DNA from: Cyanobacteria bacterium FACHB-63 | GTDB taxonomy: Bacteria > Cyanobacteriota > Cyanobacteriia > Leptolyngbyales > Leptolyngbyaceae | Assembly: GCA_014695255.1 (NCBI GenBank) | Contig: JACJNX010000133.1 | Span: 1-36,870 of the forward strand | Direction: 5' to 3' | Length of the DNA stretch: 36,870 nt | In this document: piece by piece, positions 1 through 8,502 of the stretch | How positions within the stretch are numbered: the first letter of the stretch is position 1 | How the letters are laid out: each line of letters opens with the position of its first letter | Made by a program: the position numbers and the translations under genes | The notes under the pieces: generated by a model | Seen by the model: the letters and a program-made list of their open reading frames with translations, nothing else | Told to the model about the DNA's origin: nothing | Database searches by the model: none

Positions 1-60
1 GACCGATTTATTTGCAACTTAGACCTGGAGCCAAGCCAAATTAAATCTCATCCCAACTAC

Positions 61-714
61 TCAAGCCTTTGCAATTACGGCATTATCGCCGCATAATTCT
101 GTCCGAAGTATTGGTAAATCCTGAATTTTCTTTTTTGAGTTTTCTTCAAGCCTATACGCACCGTGAACCCATTCAATATTTCTAGCAAGAAGCTTTGGAA
201 TATGCTTTTCTGTTACTAATCCCCATTCAATTCCCTTTGCCATGTAATAGTTTCGTTCTATCTCAAACTTTTCAATAACTCTTTTATTCTTAAGCTCAGA
301 CGAGGGTTTTACTGTTAATGCGACATCACGTACCTTCCCATCTTGCTTTACAGTCACCATGAAATCGGTTGTTAACACTCTAGGGAACTTACTTGCTGTG
401 TCTACGGGATATTTCACGCCAATATCAATAGATATTTTCTGAGCTAGCTCAATATCCAGCAAGGGAAACTGTTCTCTAATGTCAATTACAACGTCTGACC
501 ACTCAAGGATGTAAAACAATCGAGTTTCATGGTCTGAGAAGAGATGATGTAAGCGATTTGTTTTCCAACCTCTAGCCCTGGAAACCCTGCCCTTCGAGGG
601 AAAATCTCGCACCGTAATCCAAGGAGAATATTGGTCACGAACCCCTTCTCCACGTTTTTCCTCAAGGAGCCGATCGAACTTCTCTTCATTCCAGTCTCCC
701 CTTCTCCTTGGCAT
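61..714 (-). pseudogene. tnsA: truncated TnsA endonuclease of a second Tn7-like element (element A)
   Basis: This is a TnsA-family heteromeric-transposase endonuclease, which in Tn7 makes the 5'-strand cuts at the element ends. The nuclease core is intact: E63 in LFSDHE, D117 in TTDF and K136 in LTVKPS align with the Tn7 catalytic triad E63/D114/K132 and with the other tnsA in this window. I start at the ATG at 714; a TTG at 735 would add seven residues. The protein stops at about 217 residues against 281 for the second copy, so the C-terminal winged-helix region is missing. Past the stop, in another frame, 1..60 still encodes DEI*FGLAPGLS, which matches DERLGLAPGVSLS of the intact copy. The gene was therefore frameshifted and has acquired stops. 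It lies just inside the element A right end. Family assignment is firm; loss of function is inferred. Confidence 0.82.
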
Positions 715-767
715 AAAAAATTCTGGGCATACCAATGTACTGCCCAGAATTATACAGCCTTTCAGTA

Positions 768-834
768 ACTGTTTAACTTTTTTAGCTACTGTTTGACTTT
801 TTTATTTATTGTTTGACTTTTTTATGCCAATACA
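768..834 (-). mobile_element. right end of Tn7-like element A, three TnsB-type sites at 20-bp period
   Basis: Three copies of a 17-bp motif (A[CT]TGTTTRACTTTTTTA) start at 768, 788 and 808, exactly 20 bp apart. Read inward from 834 the end begins TGTATTGGCA and the first site follows ten bases later, the same geometry as the right end of element B. The motif core differs from that of element B (GTCAAACA against GTTGTACA), so the two transposases probably have separate end specificities. A tnsA points away from this end on the inner side, as in Tn7. The terminal base at 834 is inferred from the TGT/ACA rule of Tn7-like ends. Confidence 0.8.
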
Positions 835-838
835 AACC

Positions 839-979
839 TGTAGACTGAAAATAAAGTTGTACACCAAAACATCCTGGAAACCCTCATACTACGGTGAGTT
901 CTTCCAATTCAGTAAGAAATAAAGTTGTACACTACTTCAAAGTCAATTGTAGAAGTGCCTGAAAATAAAGTTGTACACT
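839..979 (+). mobile_element. distal (left) end of Tn7-like element B
   Basis: The element starts with TGTAGACTGAAAATAAAG at 839, nearly the same as the opposite end (TGTAAACTGAAAATAAAG inward from 36763). Three TnsB-type sites (AAATAAAGTTGTACAC plus C or T) lie at 849..865, 917..933 and 963..979. The wide spacing here, against four tightly packed sites at the other end, matches the known left/right asymmetry of Tn7 ends. Only four bases (AACC, 835..838) separate it from element A. Confidence 0.85.
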
Positions 980-1339
980 ATCGACTCCTATTACGAGCAT
1001 GAAGATAGGTGAGAATTGAATGGCGAAGTTTAGAGGGGTGACAGCGAGCCTATATTTAAGAGCACAAAAATGCTGAGAATTTGTGCAGGATAGAGGTTAA
1101 GCAATCTTTAATCTGCAAGGCGTTTATGTTCTAGTGATTGATAGGAATTAATGGGAGCAATTGTATAAGCCCTGCCCAAGAGCAAAAAGAAAGACTCCTA
1201 TAAGCCTGTCATCCCATCAACTGGTGATTATCTAGAGATGGAAAGATTCAAATTCTTCTGCTTGAGAACAATACTTCGCTTGCTGTTTGACTAAGCAATT
1301 CAGCAACCAACACAATAGACTTGCTTTGAAAATCGAAGA
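980..1339. other. non-coding stretch between element B distal end and IS110
   Basis: I see no convincing reading frame, tRNA or repeat array in these 360 bases. Part of it probably belongs to the 3' flank of the IS110 element, whose exact end I cannot place. Confidence 0.4.
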
Positions 1340-2662
1340 CTAACTGGGTGGTTGAGCGGTATCAGTAGGAGTCAACAGCACTTGATAGCCCAATCGCTCA
1401 ATTTGAGCCTGTAAGGTTTGCACCCGACGTAGTTGGGTGAGTTGACTGAGTTGGGTCGGACAATCGCGATAGGGTTCGTGGCGTTTGAGCATATGATAGA
1501 CCGCAATCAACAAGCGATGCGCGACCGCGACGATAGCCCGCTTATGCCCACGTCGGGGAGCAAGTCGGCGGTAGACTGCCGCAAAGTGGGAAGCTTTGCA
1601 GCGGACTGCAGCGTTTGCCATTTGCACCAAGATGCTTCGCAACCAGCGATTGGCAGGTGGAATTCTGCCGGATGCCTGTTTGCCCGCACTTTCATGATTG
1701 CCCGGACACACACCTGCCCACTTACACAGATGAGCGGCACTCGGAAAGCGTCGCATATCACTGCCGATTTCTGCCAGGAGGAGTTCAGCACTTTGACGCG
1801 CAATGCCCGGAATCGTGTCGAGTAACGGTAATGCTTGCCGCCATGCTAACGGCAGGTCAGCGCTCTGAGTCTGCAACACAGATCCTGATGGAGGCACGGG
1901 CGGTTCAACCACAGGCGTGTGTTGCTCAATCAATTGCTCAATCCGAGTATCAAAGGGTTTAAGTTGAGCATCGAGAAACTCTAAATGGTCGAGATGGGTT
2001 TGGATCAAGAAGCGATGATGGTCTCGGACGCGACCAGACAGCGCTTCGGCTAACTCGGTGTGCTTTGAGCGCATTCGTCCTTTAGCCAAGTTAGCTAACG
2101 CTTGCGGGTCCTCAGTTCCCGCCACGAGTGCTTTGAGCATGGCACGTCCTGAGACTCCGCCAATATCGCTAATCACCGAGGCAAGCTTCAAATTTGCCCA
2201 TTCCAAGACTTTCTGCAAGCGATTGATCACCCTGGCACGTTCTCGGATCAGCGTGGTACGTTGTCGGGTTAAGTCTCGCAGATCGCGCTGCGGTAAGGGC
2301 GGAATGAAACTGCCTTTGACCAGTCCGTAACTCAAAAGCTCGGCTAACCATTCCGCATCTTTGACATCCGTTTTACGTCCGGGGACTTGCTTGAAGTGTT
2401 GGGAGTTCACCACCATCACCTCAAAGCTGCTCTCTAACAAGTTGTACACGGGTTTCCAATATTCCCCGGTGCTTTCCATCGCCACTTGAGTGATCTCAAG
2501 CCCCGCCATCCAGTCACACAGGCTTAACAACTCACGGGTCGTCGTGTTGTAGCTGCGAATTTCACGGATGGGGTTCCCATTCGCGTCTACACTCAGGCAA
2601 CACACCACGACGGTCTTTTTGTGAACATCCATTCCCGCACATCGAACTTGAGTCACTTGCAT
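1340..2662 (-). CDS. IS110-family DEDD transposase
   Basis: This is an apparently intact IS110-family recombinase of about 440 residues, which moves its element through a DEDD RuvC-like active site. The N-terminus AGMDVHKKTVVVCC carries the first acidic residue, and the following stretch (ESTGEYWKPVYNLLE, then PGRKTDVKDAEWLAELL) is the typical DEDD_Tnp_IS110 domain. The C-terminal half, with IPGIARQSAELLLAEIGSD and CKWAGVCPGNHESAGK, is the Transposase_20 domain with the conserved serine region. I start at the ATG at 2662 rather than further upstream because GGAGGA sits about eight bases before it. It is the only transposase in the left IS cluster without frameshifts. IS110 elements lack clear inverted repeats, so the limits of the element are uncertain. 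Confidence 0.9.
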   Translation of the reverse strand: MQVTQVRCAGMDVHKKTVVVCCLSVDANGNPIREIRSYNTTTRELLSLCDWMAGLEITQVAMESTGEYWKPVYNLLESSFEVMVVNSQHFKQVPGRKTDVKDAEWLAELLSYGLVKGSFIPPLPQRDLRDLTRQRTTLIRERARVINRLQKVLEWANLKLASVISDIGGVSGRAMLKALVAGTEDPQALANLAKGRMRSKHTELAEALSGRVRDHHRFLIQTHLDHLEFLDAQLKPFDTRIEQLIEQHTPVVEPPVPPSGSVLQTQSADLPLAWRQALPLLDTIPGIARQSAELLLAEIGSDMRRFPSAAHLCKWAGVCPGNHESAGKQASGRIPPANRWLRSILVQMANAAVRCKASHFAAVYRRLAPRRGHKRAIVAVAHRLLIAVYHMLKRHEPYRDCPTQLSQLTQLRRVQTLQAQIERLGYQVLLTPTDTAQPPS

Positions 2663-2880
2663 GAACTTGTCCTCCATCGAACTGATGCTGGTTCACCCGG
2701 AGTGATTGTGAGTAGAGCTTGCTTTGCATGCTGTCTCGCAAGTTGCGAAATGCACAGTGGGGTGTGCCAAGAACGGGTGCGGTCAACCTCTTGCTCAGGT
2801 TCAGGACACTAATTCCATTCCGACCTCTCAACCAGCTATTGTGACGTTACCATTTTCATTCGGGGGTGTGACGCGTAAGC
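2663..2880 (-). ncRNA. candidate bridge-RNA region of the IS110 element
   Basis: IS110-group elements are known to encode a structured bridge RNA in the non-coding end upstream of the transposase. The roughly 220 bases upstream of this IS110 gene contain no gene and are the expected place for it. I did not fold it and cannot mark the target- and donor-binding loops, so this is a position-based guess. Confidence 0.3.
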
Positions 2881-2890
2881 GCTCATGTTG

Positions 2891-3785
2891 CCTCTTGCGT
2901 GAATCGATGCGGGGGTAGTAGAAATAGGTCAAGGAGGACAAACTCCTGACCTACGAACAACTTAAGACACTCAAGCCGAGTGCTTCAAACGCAGAGGCGG
3001 AGTGCATCCTGAAACCTTTGAACAGATGGTTGAGGTGTTGCGACCCGACCTTGACCGAGCAGGAAAGCGGGGTGGGCAAGCCAAGTTAAGCGTGGAAGAC
3101 CAATTGCTGGTCGTCTTGGAGTATTGGCGCGAATATCGAACACAATTTCATATTGGCAGTAGCTGGGAATTAAGCGAGTCAGCAGTCTATCGATTAATTC
3201 AACGCGTTGAATCGTTGCTGATGGCATCGGGCAAATTCCGCTTGCCTGGTAAAAAACAATTACATCAGGGGGCTTACACCTGGCAGATTGTCGTGGTCGA
3301 TGTCACTGAGAGCCAGATTGAACGTTCCAAAAAAAACAACGCGCCTACTACAGCGGCAAGAAGCGCAAGCACACCGTAAAAGCACAAGTCGTGGTGAATC
3401 AATCGACTGGCAAATTATTTGTACCGCGTTTAGCAAGGGACGAGTGCATCACTTCCGAGTCTTCAAGCAGCACCGCATCCCAATGCTTCCCGAACAGTTG
3501 TGTCTCGCTGACAAAGGCTATCAAGGGTTAGCGAAATTGCATCCCTACAGTTGCACCCCGACCAAGAAGTCAGCAAAATCAAAGCTCGACAAGGAGGAGC
3601 GGCAATACAATCAGATTCTTGCCAGCTTGCGAATTGTGGCAGAACACACGAATCGTCGCTAAAAGTTTGGCGAATTCTGGCAGAACATTACCGCAATCGG
3701 AGACGCCGGTTTGGGTTGCGGTTTAATCTCATTGCCGCGATTGTCAACATCGAGCTTGCTCGCAGTTCTTGATTCACGCAAGAGG
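2891..3785 (+). mobile_element. degenerate IS5-family element with terminal inverted repeats
   Basis: The 15-bp sequence CCTCTTGCGTGAATC at 2891..2905 is repeated in perfect inverted form at 3771..3785. These terminal repeats enclose one broken IS5-type transposase, giving an element of 895 bp. No matching target duplication is visible (GTTG before, TCTA after). The right end cuts into an ISAs1-like transposase, but the rest of that gene is not present on the left, so the locus was rearranged after insertion. Confidence 0.7.
2946..3772 (+). pseudogene. IS5-family (DDE_Tnp_4-type) transposase, multiply frameshifted
   Basis: The coding sequence can be followed across frames. It starts as TYEQLKTLKPS near 2950 and continues as VHPETFEQMVEVLRPDLDRA (helix-turn-helix region) from 3002. 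It then reads YYSGKKRKHTVKAQVVV near 3346, CTAFSKGRVHHFRVFKQ and LCLADKGYQG (DDE region) from about 3412, and LKVWRILAEHYRNRRRRFGL near 3660. At least four frame changes are needed, near 2980, 3335, 3410 and 3660. One lies at a run of eight A (about 3329..3336), which could be a programmed slippage site in active relatives, but the others show plain decay. The first codon would be CTG, after an AAGGAGG site. Confidence 0.75.
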
Positions 3786-3789
3786 TCTA

Positions 3790-4660
3790 ATAGCGCGTTT
3801 CGCGCTCGATTCTCCCTTGTAAGCGGCGCTCTGCCTGAATCATGCCAATACTATTGTCGCGCCATAAATACTGGTAAACGTTTCCCATTTCTCGGCATCC
3901 ACCAAGTATTTTACCTGTCCCATTGTCCAACAGCGTCGAATCTCAACTCGTCCATGTCCTTTCTTCACGGTTTGGTCAAAGCTATGCTCAATGTCCGCAA
4001 AGTTGCAGGAGTGGGCATGAGCAAAAATCTGCTGCACGTCGGCAAACAGATTGCCTTGATTGTCTTTGAGTGCCAGAACATAGTCGGCATTGCGTTCGAT
4101 AATCTGTTTGGCAATCTGTTTCTGACATCCCATTGCATCTATCGTGACGATGCAGCCTTCGAGTTCGAGCAGCTTAATCAATTGCGGAATCGCGGTAATT
4201 TCGTTCGATTTGGTATCGACTTTGCGCTGTCCCAGCACCAGGCGGTTTGTCGTTGCCCAAGCACTCACCATGTGAATTGCTGCTTTGTCATCGGTTGGGT
4301 CGTAAGATTGCCGTAACGTTTTGCCATCGATGGCGATGACTTCTCCATCACTCAAGCGCACCAGTGACCGCACCCGGGTCAGAAAACACGCTTAAAACTG
4401 CTCTGAATTCAAGGGCGCAAATACCCGTGCAAACGTGTCATGGGACGGAATCCCGTTCGGTAGGTCGAGGATGCGGCTGAGCCAAGACTGCTTCGCCTGT
4501 CCAAAGCTTTCCATTCTCACCCAACTGTCTGCTCCACAGATTACTGCCAGAATTGCAATCGTCAGGATATTGATTAATTTATGCCGTTTCGTGCGCTCAA
4601 TCGAGGGTCTTCAATATCCCCAAAATGGTCAGAGAGTTTGCCTTTCGATTTGAGTTTCAT
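3790..4660 (-). pseudogene. ISAs1-family transposase, truncated and broken
   Basis: The gene reads from an ATG at 4660 as KLKSKGKLSDHFGDIEDPR, then after a frame change as ERTKRHKLINILTIAILAVI and SWVRMESFGQAKQSWL (N-terminal ISAs1 domain). An in-frame TAA follows EQF near 4395. The main DDE part VIAIDGKTLRQSYD, then VTIDAMGCQKQIA and DYVLALKDNQ is intact from about 4373 to 3850. A last frame change gives MIQAERRLQGRIERETRY, and the gene is cut at the IS5-like inverted repeat. The C-terminal part with the conserved RSHW-type motif is gone. It is clearly non-functional. Confidence 0.75.
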
Positions 4661-4904
4661 CGCTTGGTATACATTGGGAATTGAGTTGATCTTCCCAGAT
4701 GCACACTCGATAGGCTAGGGCAAGTTCTCACCAACTTTTAAGATGCGTTTGCCCTGCTGACAAAACCTTTTCGATGGAGGTAGAGCCTCGAAAACTGGGA
4801 TGCTTGTAGTGATACTTGAAAATGTCTTCAAGATTCTAGAGGCGATCGCTGATCGCTTCCAACCCCGGAGTATACTGAAGAAATCCTTTGAATATTTATT
4901 TCCC
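4661..4904. other. non-coding spacer between ISAs1 and IS6 relics
   Basis: No coding frame is recognisable. It contains one HIP1-type octamer GCGATCGC near 4854, a repeat typical of cyanobacterial genomes. Confidence 0.4.
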
Positions 4905-5591
4905 TTAAAGATCCTTATTCCGCAACAAGTCTAAGACACATTCCCCTTTGCTGATTCCCTTCACTTGTCCTTTGCGAATCATGCTCATCGCTTCAAGCCC
5001 ACTCAAGGTTTGTCTCGCTACGTTGAATGAGCCGAATCCCATTATTGGCTTTGTCGATCTCTTGATGTTGCGATGATCCTACTCGGGCACATTGTTCATG
5101 TATCTACTTTGCCGTAATCCCGTCTCTGTTGCTAACGTTTCATCCGCTTTCAGTGCTTTGACTACCACTGGATAGGTGGCATTCTTGTCCACCGTGATTA
5201 CTCGTGGCGCTTGAGCGAGTTGAGCTTTCAACGCTTTGCGGAAAAAGCGAGTTGCTGCCTTGCTATCCCGTCTTGCACTCATCATGAAGTCTAGCGCGTT
5301 GCTTGCTGAATTGACGGCGCGATAAAGATACTTCCACTCGCCTTTGACCTCGATATGTCTCGTCCACCTGCCGCGAATCATTCGTCGGATAGAACGGATG
5401 TGTTTGTCCGGTTCTGGGGCATAGTTCAACACCCATTGTGAATTGTCGAATAATCCACTGCCACCCCTCGCTCTGTCATCATCTTCTCTAAATCCTGGTA
5501 GCCCAAGATCATAGCGACAGTACCACCGCACATTCAGCACGATAATCCCTGGCAAGAAATGTCTCCACTTAAACAGGGGTTGATCTATCAT
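4905..5591 (-). pseudogene. IS6-family transposase, broken
   Basis: It starts MIDQPLFKWRHFLPGIIVLN, the typical IS6 N-terminus. The frame then changes twice around YQDLEKMMTERGVAVDYSTI and returns at WVLNYAPEPDKHIRS. The DDE core is visible as WRYLYRA-type KGEWKYLYRAVNS and RVITVDKNATYPVVV. An in-frame TAG at about 5079 replaces the usual Gln of the motif VEQDHR (here VPE*DHRNIKR), and the tail SMIRKGQVKGISKGECV runs on to a TAA at 4905. Two frameshifts and one nonsense codon make it inactive. Confidence 0.8.
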
Positions 5592-5630
5592 TTAGATTGA
5601 GATCAGAGAAAATTAAGTCTCCTTACCCTA

Positions 5631-5727
5631 CCATTTTTGCGACCCAACCATCTTTGAAGCGATGGCTTAGAGCAATACGAATAAAGCCAGTTCGTTTGTC
5701 ATTTAACGATTTTTGCGACACAACCAT
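5631..5727. repeat. two IS6-type terminal repeats in direct orientation
   Basis: The sequence ATTTTTGCGAC[AC]CAACCAT occurs at about 5633..5651 and again near 5708..5726. In reverse complement it begins GGTTG[TG]GTCGCAAAAAT, the usual terminal repeat of IS6 elements. The inner copy lies just upstream of the broken IS6 transposase and is probably its own end. The outer copy is likely the end of another IS6 element that has otherwise been lost. Confidence 0.5.
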
Positions 5728-5764
5728 AGATGGATAGCTTTCCTGTCAAAAAACTGTCCGGACT

Positions 5765-5868
5765 ATTGTTAAAGTGAATTGAGTAAAAGATTTCGAGAAT
5801 GGTTGCGAGAAAACCGAGAGTTAGTTAGATCTTTAGAGATATCGTTTTGGAGACATTGTTAAAGTGAA
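5765..5868 (+). repeat. 14-bp direct repeat upstream of the exporter genes
   Basis: ATTGTTAAAGTGAA occurs at 5765..5778 and at 5855..5868, 90 bp apart. The second copy includes the GTG start codon of the membrane fusion protein gene. It may mark a small duplication or an operator; nothing else supports a function. Confidence 0.35.
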
Positions 5869-7195
5869 GCATGATGAAATAAGTGACTTTCAGGTTGAAT
5901 CGCGCTCAGAAATCTCGCCATCAGACAAAAAATTGGCATCTAACTTCTCCTCAAACGCTTCAGCAGCTTCGGTTCGTCCTCGCTTTCCTGGTGCTAAATG
6001 GATTGTTGCATCTAGCCTTCTGACAATACTTGCAATTGGCGGTTGGCTAAGTTCTCAAACGATATTACGTAACAAATTGAAAACTCCTCTCTTCGTACAG
6101 ACTTTGCCAGTTCAACTTAAAGCAATAGAGGTGACGATCGAAGAATCCGGAACTGTTGAGTTGAGCGGTCAACAAGTCTTTAAAGCCCCCAGTGATGTCA
6201 CAGTGGAAGCAGTTTTGATTCGAGAACGACAGCGGGTCAGGGCAGGTGATGCTCTTTTAATTCTGCGCGATCGCAAACTACAGCGCGAATTGGACACTCA
6301 GCTTGTTCAGAATCAAGTGGATGAAAATACACTGAAACGTAGACTTGAGATCGTTAAAGAACGAGAAGCAAAGGCGCAAGAAAAGGAAGCGCGTAATCAA
6401 GAATCGCGAGATTTAGCAGACAAAGGATACATCTCAGTTGCAGAATTACAGCGCGATAAGGATGACCTGGATACGGCTCGTTCAGCAGTGAAAGATGCTC
6501 AAACTGAAGTCACTAACGCTAGCTTAAAAGTTAAAAGTAATCAGGTGATTACCGATAATCTTCGTAAACAATTGGCTGATAATAAGATTGTTGCTCCAAT
6601 AGATGCAATGGTTCTAAAAGTAGAGGTTAAACCCGGTGATGGCATTCAGCAGGAAGGAAGACTGCTAACGATTGGAGATCCGCAGAAGGAGATGATTCGG
6701 CTTCAGCTTTCACCGCTCAACGCCTCCAAAATCGGAACGAATATGCCAATCCGAGCGCGTGTGATTGGCCCGAATCCTAAGGTTTACCCTGGGAAAATCT
6801 CACAAATATCGCCACAAGCCTTGTCACAAGGCAGCACTGAGGGTAAAAATGCGAATTCAACTGGACAATCCAAGGTGGAAGTCGAAGCGATGCTTGATCG
6901 ACCTAGCAACGAACTGATTCCTGGTAGTGCTGTCAGTGTTGAGATCGTGCTTCAGCAGCGGAAAAATGTGGTTGTCGCTCCCCTCTCGACACTGCAATCA
7001 GAAGGCGGGTCTTTTTATGTCTGGGTGCGTGATCAGGCAGGCAATGCTCAGAAGCGAGCAGTCACGGTTGGTTTACAAAATCTAGAATCCGCTGAGATCG
7101 TTTCTGGGCTTCAGCGTGGAGATGAACTAATTGTTTCGTTGCCTTCAAATCAAGAACTGATTCCTGGAGCCCCAGTTGAAAAAAACAAAAAATAA
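5864..7195 (+). CDS. HlyD/DevB-type membrane fusion protein
   Basis: This is a periplasmic adaptor of 443 residues that would connect an inner-membrane ABC permease with an outer-membrane channel. A soluble N-terminus is followed by one membrane segment (about 46..62, WIVASSLLTILAIGGWL). The two halves of the lipoyl domain flank a long coiled coil (about 140..235, rich in Glu, Lys and Arg), and the beta-barrel and membrane-proximal domains follow, with the closing motif GDELIVSLPSNQELIPGAPV. The start is GTG at 5864, with GGAG eleven bases upstream; no ATG in this frame fits better. The permease gene follows after 66 bases and a TolC-type gene after that, so the three probably form one export unit. 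The substrate is unknown. Confidence 0.85.
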   Translation: MKHDEISDFQVESRSEISPSDKKLASNFSSNASAASVRPRFPGAKWIVASSLLTILAIGGWLSSQTILRNKLKTPLFVQTLPVQLKAIEVTIEESGTVELSGQQVFKAPSDVTVEAVLIRERQRVRAGDALLILRDRKLQRELDTQLVQNQVDENTLKRRLEIVKEREAKAQEKEARNQESRDLADKGYISVAELQRDKDDLDTARSAVKDAQTEVTNASLKVKSNQVITDNLRKQLADNKIVAPIDAMVLKVEVKPGDGIQQEGRLLTIGDPQKEMIRLQLSPLNASKIGTNMPIRARVIGPNPKVYPGKISQISPQALSQGSTEGKNANSTGQSKVEVEAMLDRPSNELIPGSAVSVEIVLQQRKNVVVAPLSTLQSEGGSFYVWVRDQAGNAQKRAVTVGLQNLESAEIVSGLQRGDELIVSLPSNQELIPGAPVEKNKK

Positions 7196-7261
7196 AATCA
7201 TTGTTTCGGTCACATACAACAGATTAAAACCATCAAATTAATACTACGGGTTGAACAAACG

Positions 7262-8455
7262 ATGGCACTTTCCCCCTTAGATCTAGCATTTACTGCCCTG
7301 CACGGTTTATCTAGCAACTGGGTTCGTTCCAGCCTGACAACGCTGGGGATTTTTATGGGAGTAACGGCTGTGAATGCAATTCTTAACATTGATGCAATTT
7401 CAACGAACTTGATTCAACAGAAACTAGATGCGCGGGACAATCCCTTCTTCACGATCTGGGTTTATAACGCAGACACAACAAAGCCAGCTCCAGACCTCAA
7501 GGAAGAGGACTTAGCTCAATTAAAGAGACAAGTTTCAGGGATTAAGGATATTAGTCGAGTCGTATGGATTAAGGCTAGCCAGGCCCAGTACCTGGACAAA
7601 TCAGTGTCCAACCTAGAGATATTAGGAGTTTCTGAGAACTATCAGAGAACAACAGGCCGTAAGATTCTGCGGGGGCGATTCTTTGAACCCAGGGACTTCA
7701 TCAACTATCATCCGGTTGCCATTATTGATAGAGTTTTAGCCAAAGAGTTGTTTGGACGCAAAAATCCGATCGGAGAAGGCATTTTTCTAGATGGTAGCCG
7801 CCTTTTGGTCGTTGGTGTCAGCGAATCGAAAAATAATTGGGGCAAGGAAAAGCCCAATGGCACACTGTGGGTTCCTGAAACCTACGCTCACTTGATTCAA
7901 GGAAAAATTACGAGTGGCAGCCCGCAAATCGCCCTTAGTCAACTCTATAATTATCAAGCAGTACAGCAACAAACTGAAGCAGTTCTCACTCAGCGTTATC
8001 CTAATTTTTCTATCTATTTTATGGGAAATGCAGAAGATCTCTACAAGGAGGATCAACAACAACGAAAATCTGTTCAAATGCTGAAAGTGGTTGGGTTGCT
8101 CGCTTTAGTCATTGGCGGTGTAGGCATTGCCAACATTACTATAGCCTCAGTGGTTGAGCGGACTCGTGAAATTGGTTTACGAAGAGCGATCGGAGCAACC
8201 AACTTTGAAGTCATGCTACAGTTCATTACCGAGGCGGTTTTTCTCAGTTTTATTGGTGGAATCACCGCGATCGTCACTGTTCACTTTCTGACTGAAGTTG
8301 CCACAAAAAATCTATTTGAAGTGCCTTACCAATTTCAATTCAGAGACGCAGCGATTTCGATGGTGGCAGCGTTGGTGGTCGGAGTAGGCGCTAGTTTCTT
8401 TCCAGCATTAAGAGTGAGCCAAATCGATGTGGTTAAAGCGCTACAGGGCGACTAG
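7262..8455 (+). CDS. FtsX/MacB-type ABC permease (no ATPase domain)
   Basis: This is an inner-membrane permease of 397 residues with the MacB_PCD-FtsX layout. One membrane helix lies near the N-terminus (SLTTLGIFMGVTAVNAIL). A large periplasmic domain follows (about 50..270), then three C-terminal helices (around MLKVVGLLALVIGGVGIANI, FLSFIGGITAIVTVHFL and MVAALVVGVGASFF). The cytoplasmic loop ERTREIGLRRAIGAT is diagnostic for the family and would contact the ATPase. MacB itself carries an N-terminal ATPase domain and DevC works with a separate DevA. Here neither a fused nor an adjacent ATPase is present, so the ATPase must come from elsewhere or the set is incomplete. Confidence 0.85.
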   Translation: MALSPLDLAFTALHGLSSNWVRSSLTTLGIFMGVTAVNAILNIDAISTNLIQQKLDARDNPFFTIWVYNADTTKPAPDLKEEDLAQLKRQVSGIKDISRVVWIKASQAQYLDKSVSNLEILGVSENYQRTTGRKILRGRFFEPRDFINYHPVAIIDRVLAKELFGRKNPIGEGIFLDGSRLLVVGVSESKNNWGKEKPNGTLWVPETYAHLIQGKITSGSPQIALSQLYNYQAVQQQTEAVLTQRYPNFSIYFMGNAEDLYKEDQQQRKSVQMLKVVGLLALVIGGVGIANITIASVVERTREIGLRRAIGATNFEVMLQFITEAVFLSFIGGITAIVTVHFLTEVATKNLFEVPYQFQFRDAAISMVAALVVGVGASFFPALRVSQIDVVKALQGD

Positions 8456-8502
8456 CTTTGCTAAATGATTGTAGGTCAATCGAGATCAAGAGAGGCTTAT
8501 CT

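Noticed and set aside
834-838. AAACC as 5-bp target duplication of element B
   Set aside because: The other flank is CCTAA, so the two do not match.
1433-1962. Plus-strand frames opposite the IS110 transposase
   Set aside because: They are antisense shadows of a well-conserved gene and have no family features.
3329-3336. Run of eight A as a working programmed frameshift of the IS5-like transposase
   Set aside because: At least three other frame changes are needed to read the whole protein, so the gene is broken in any case.
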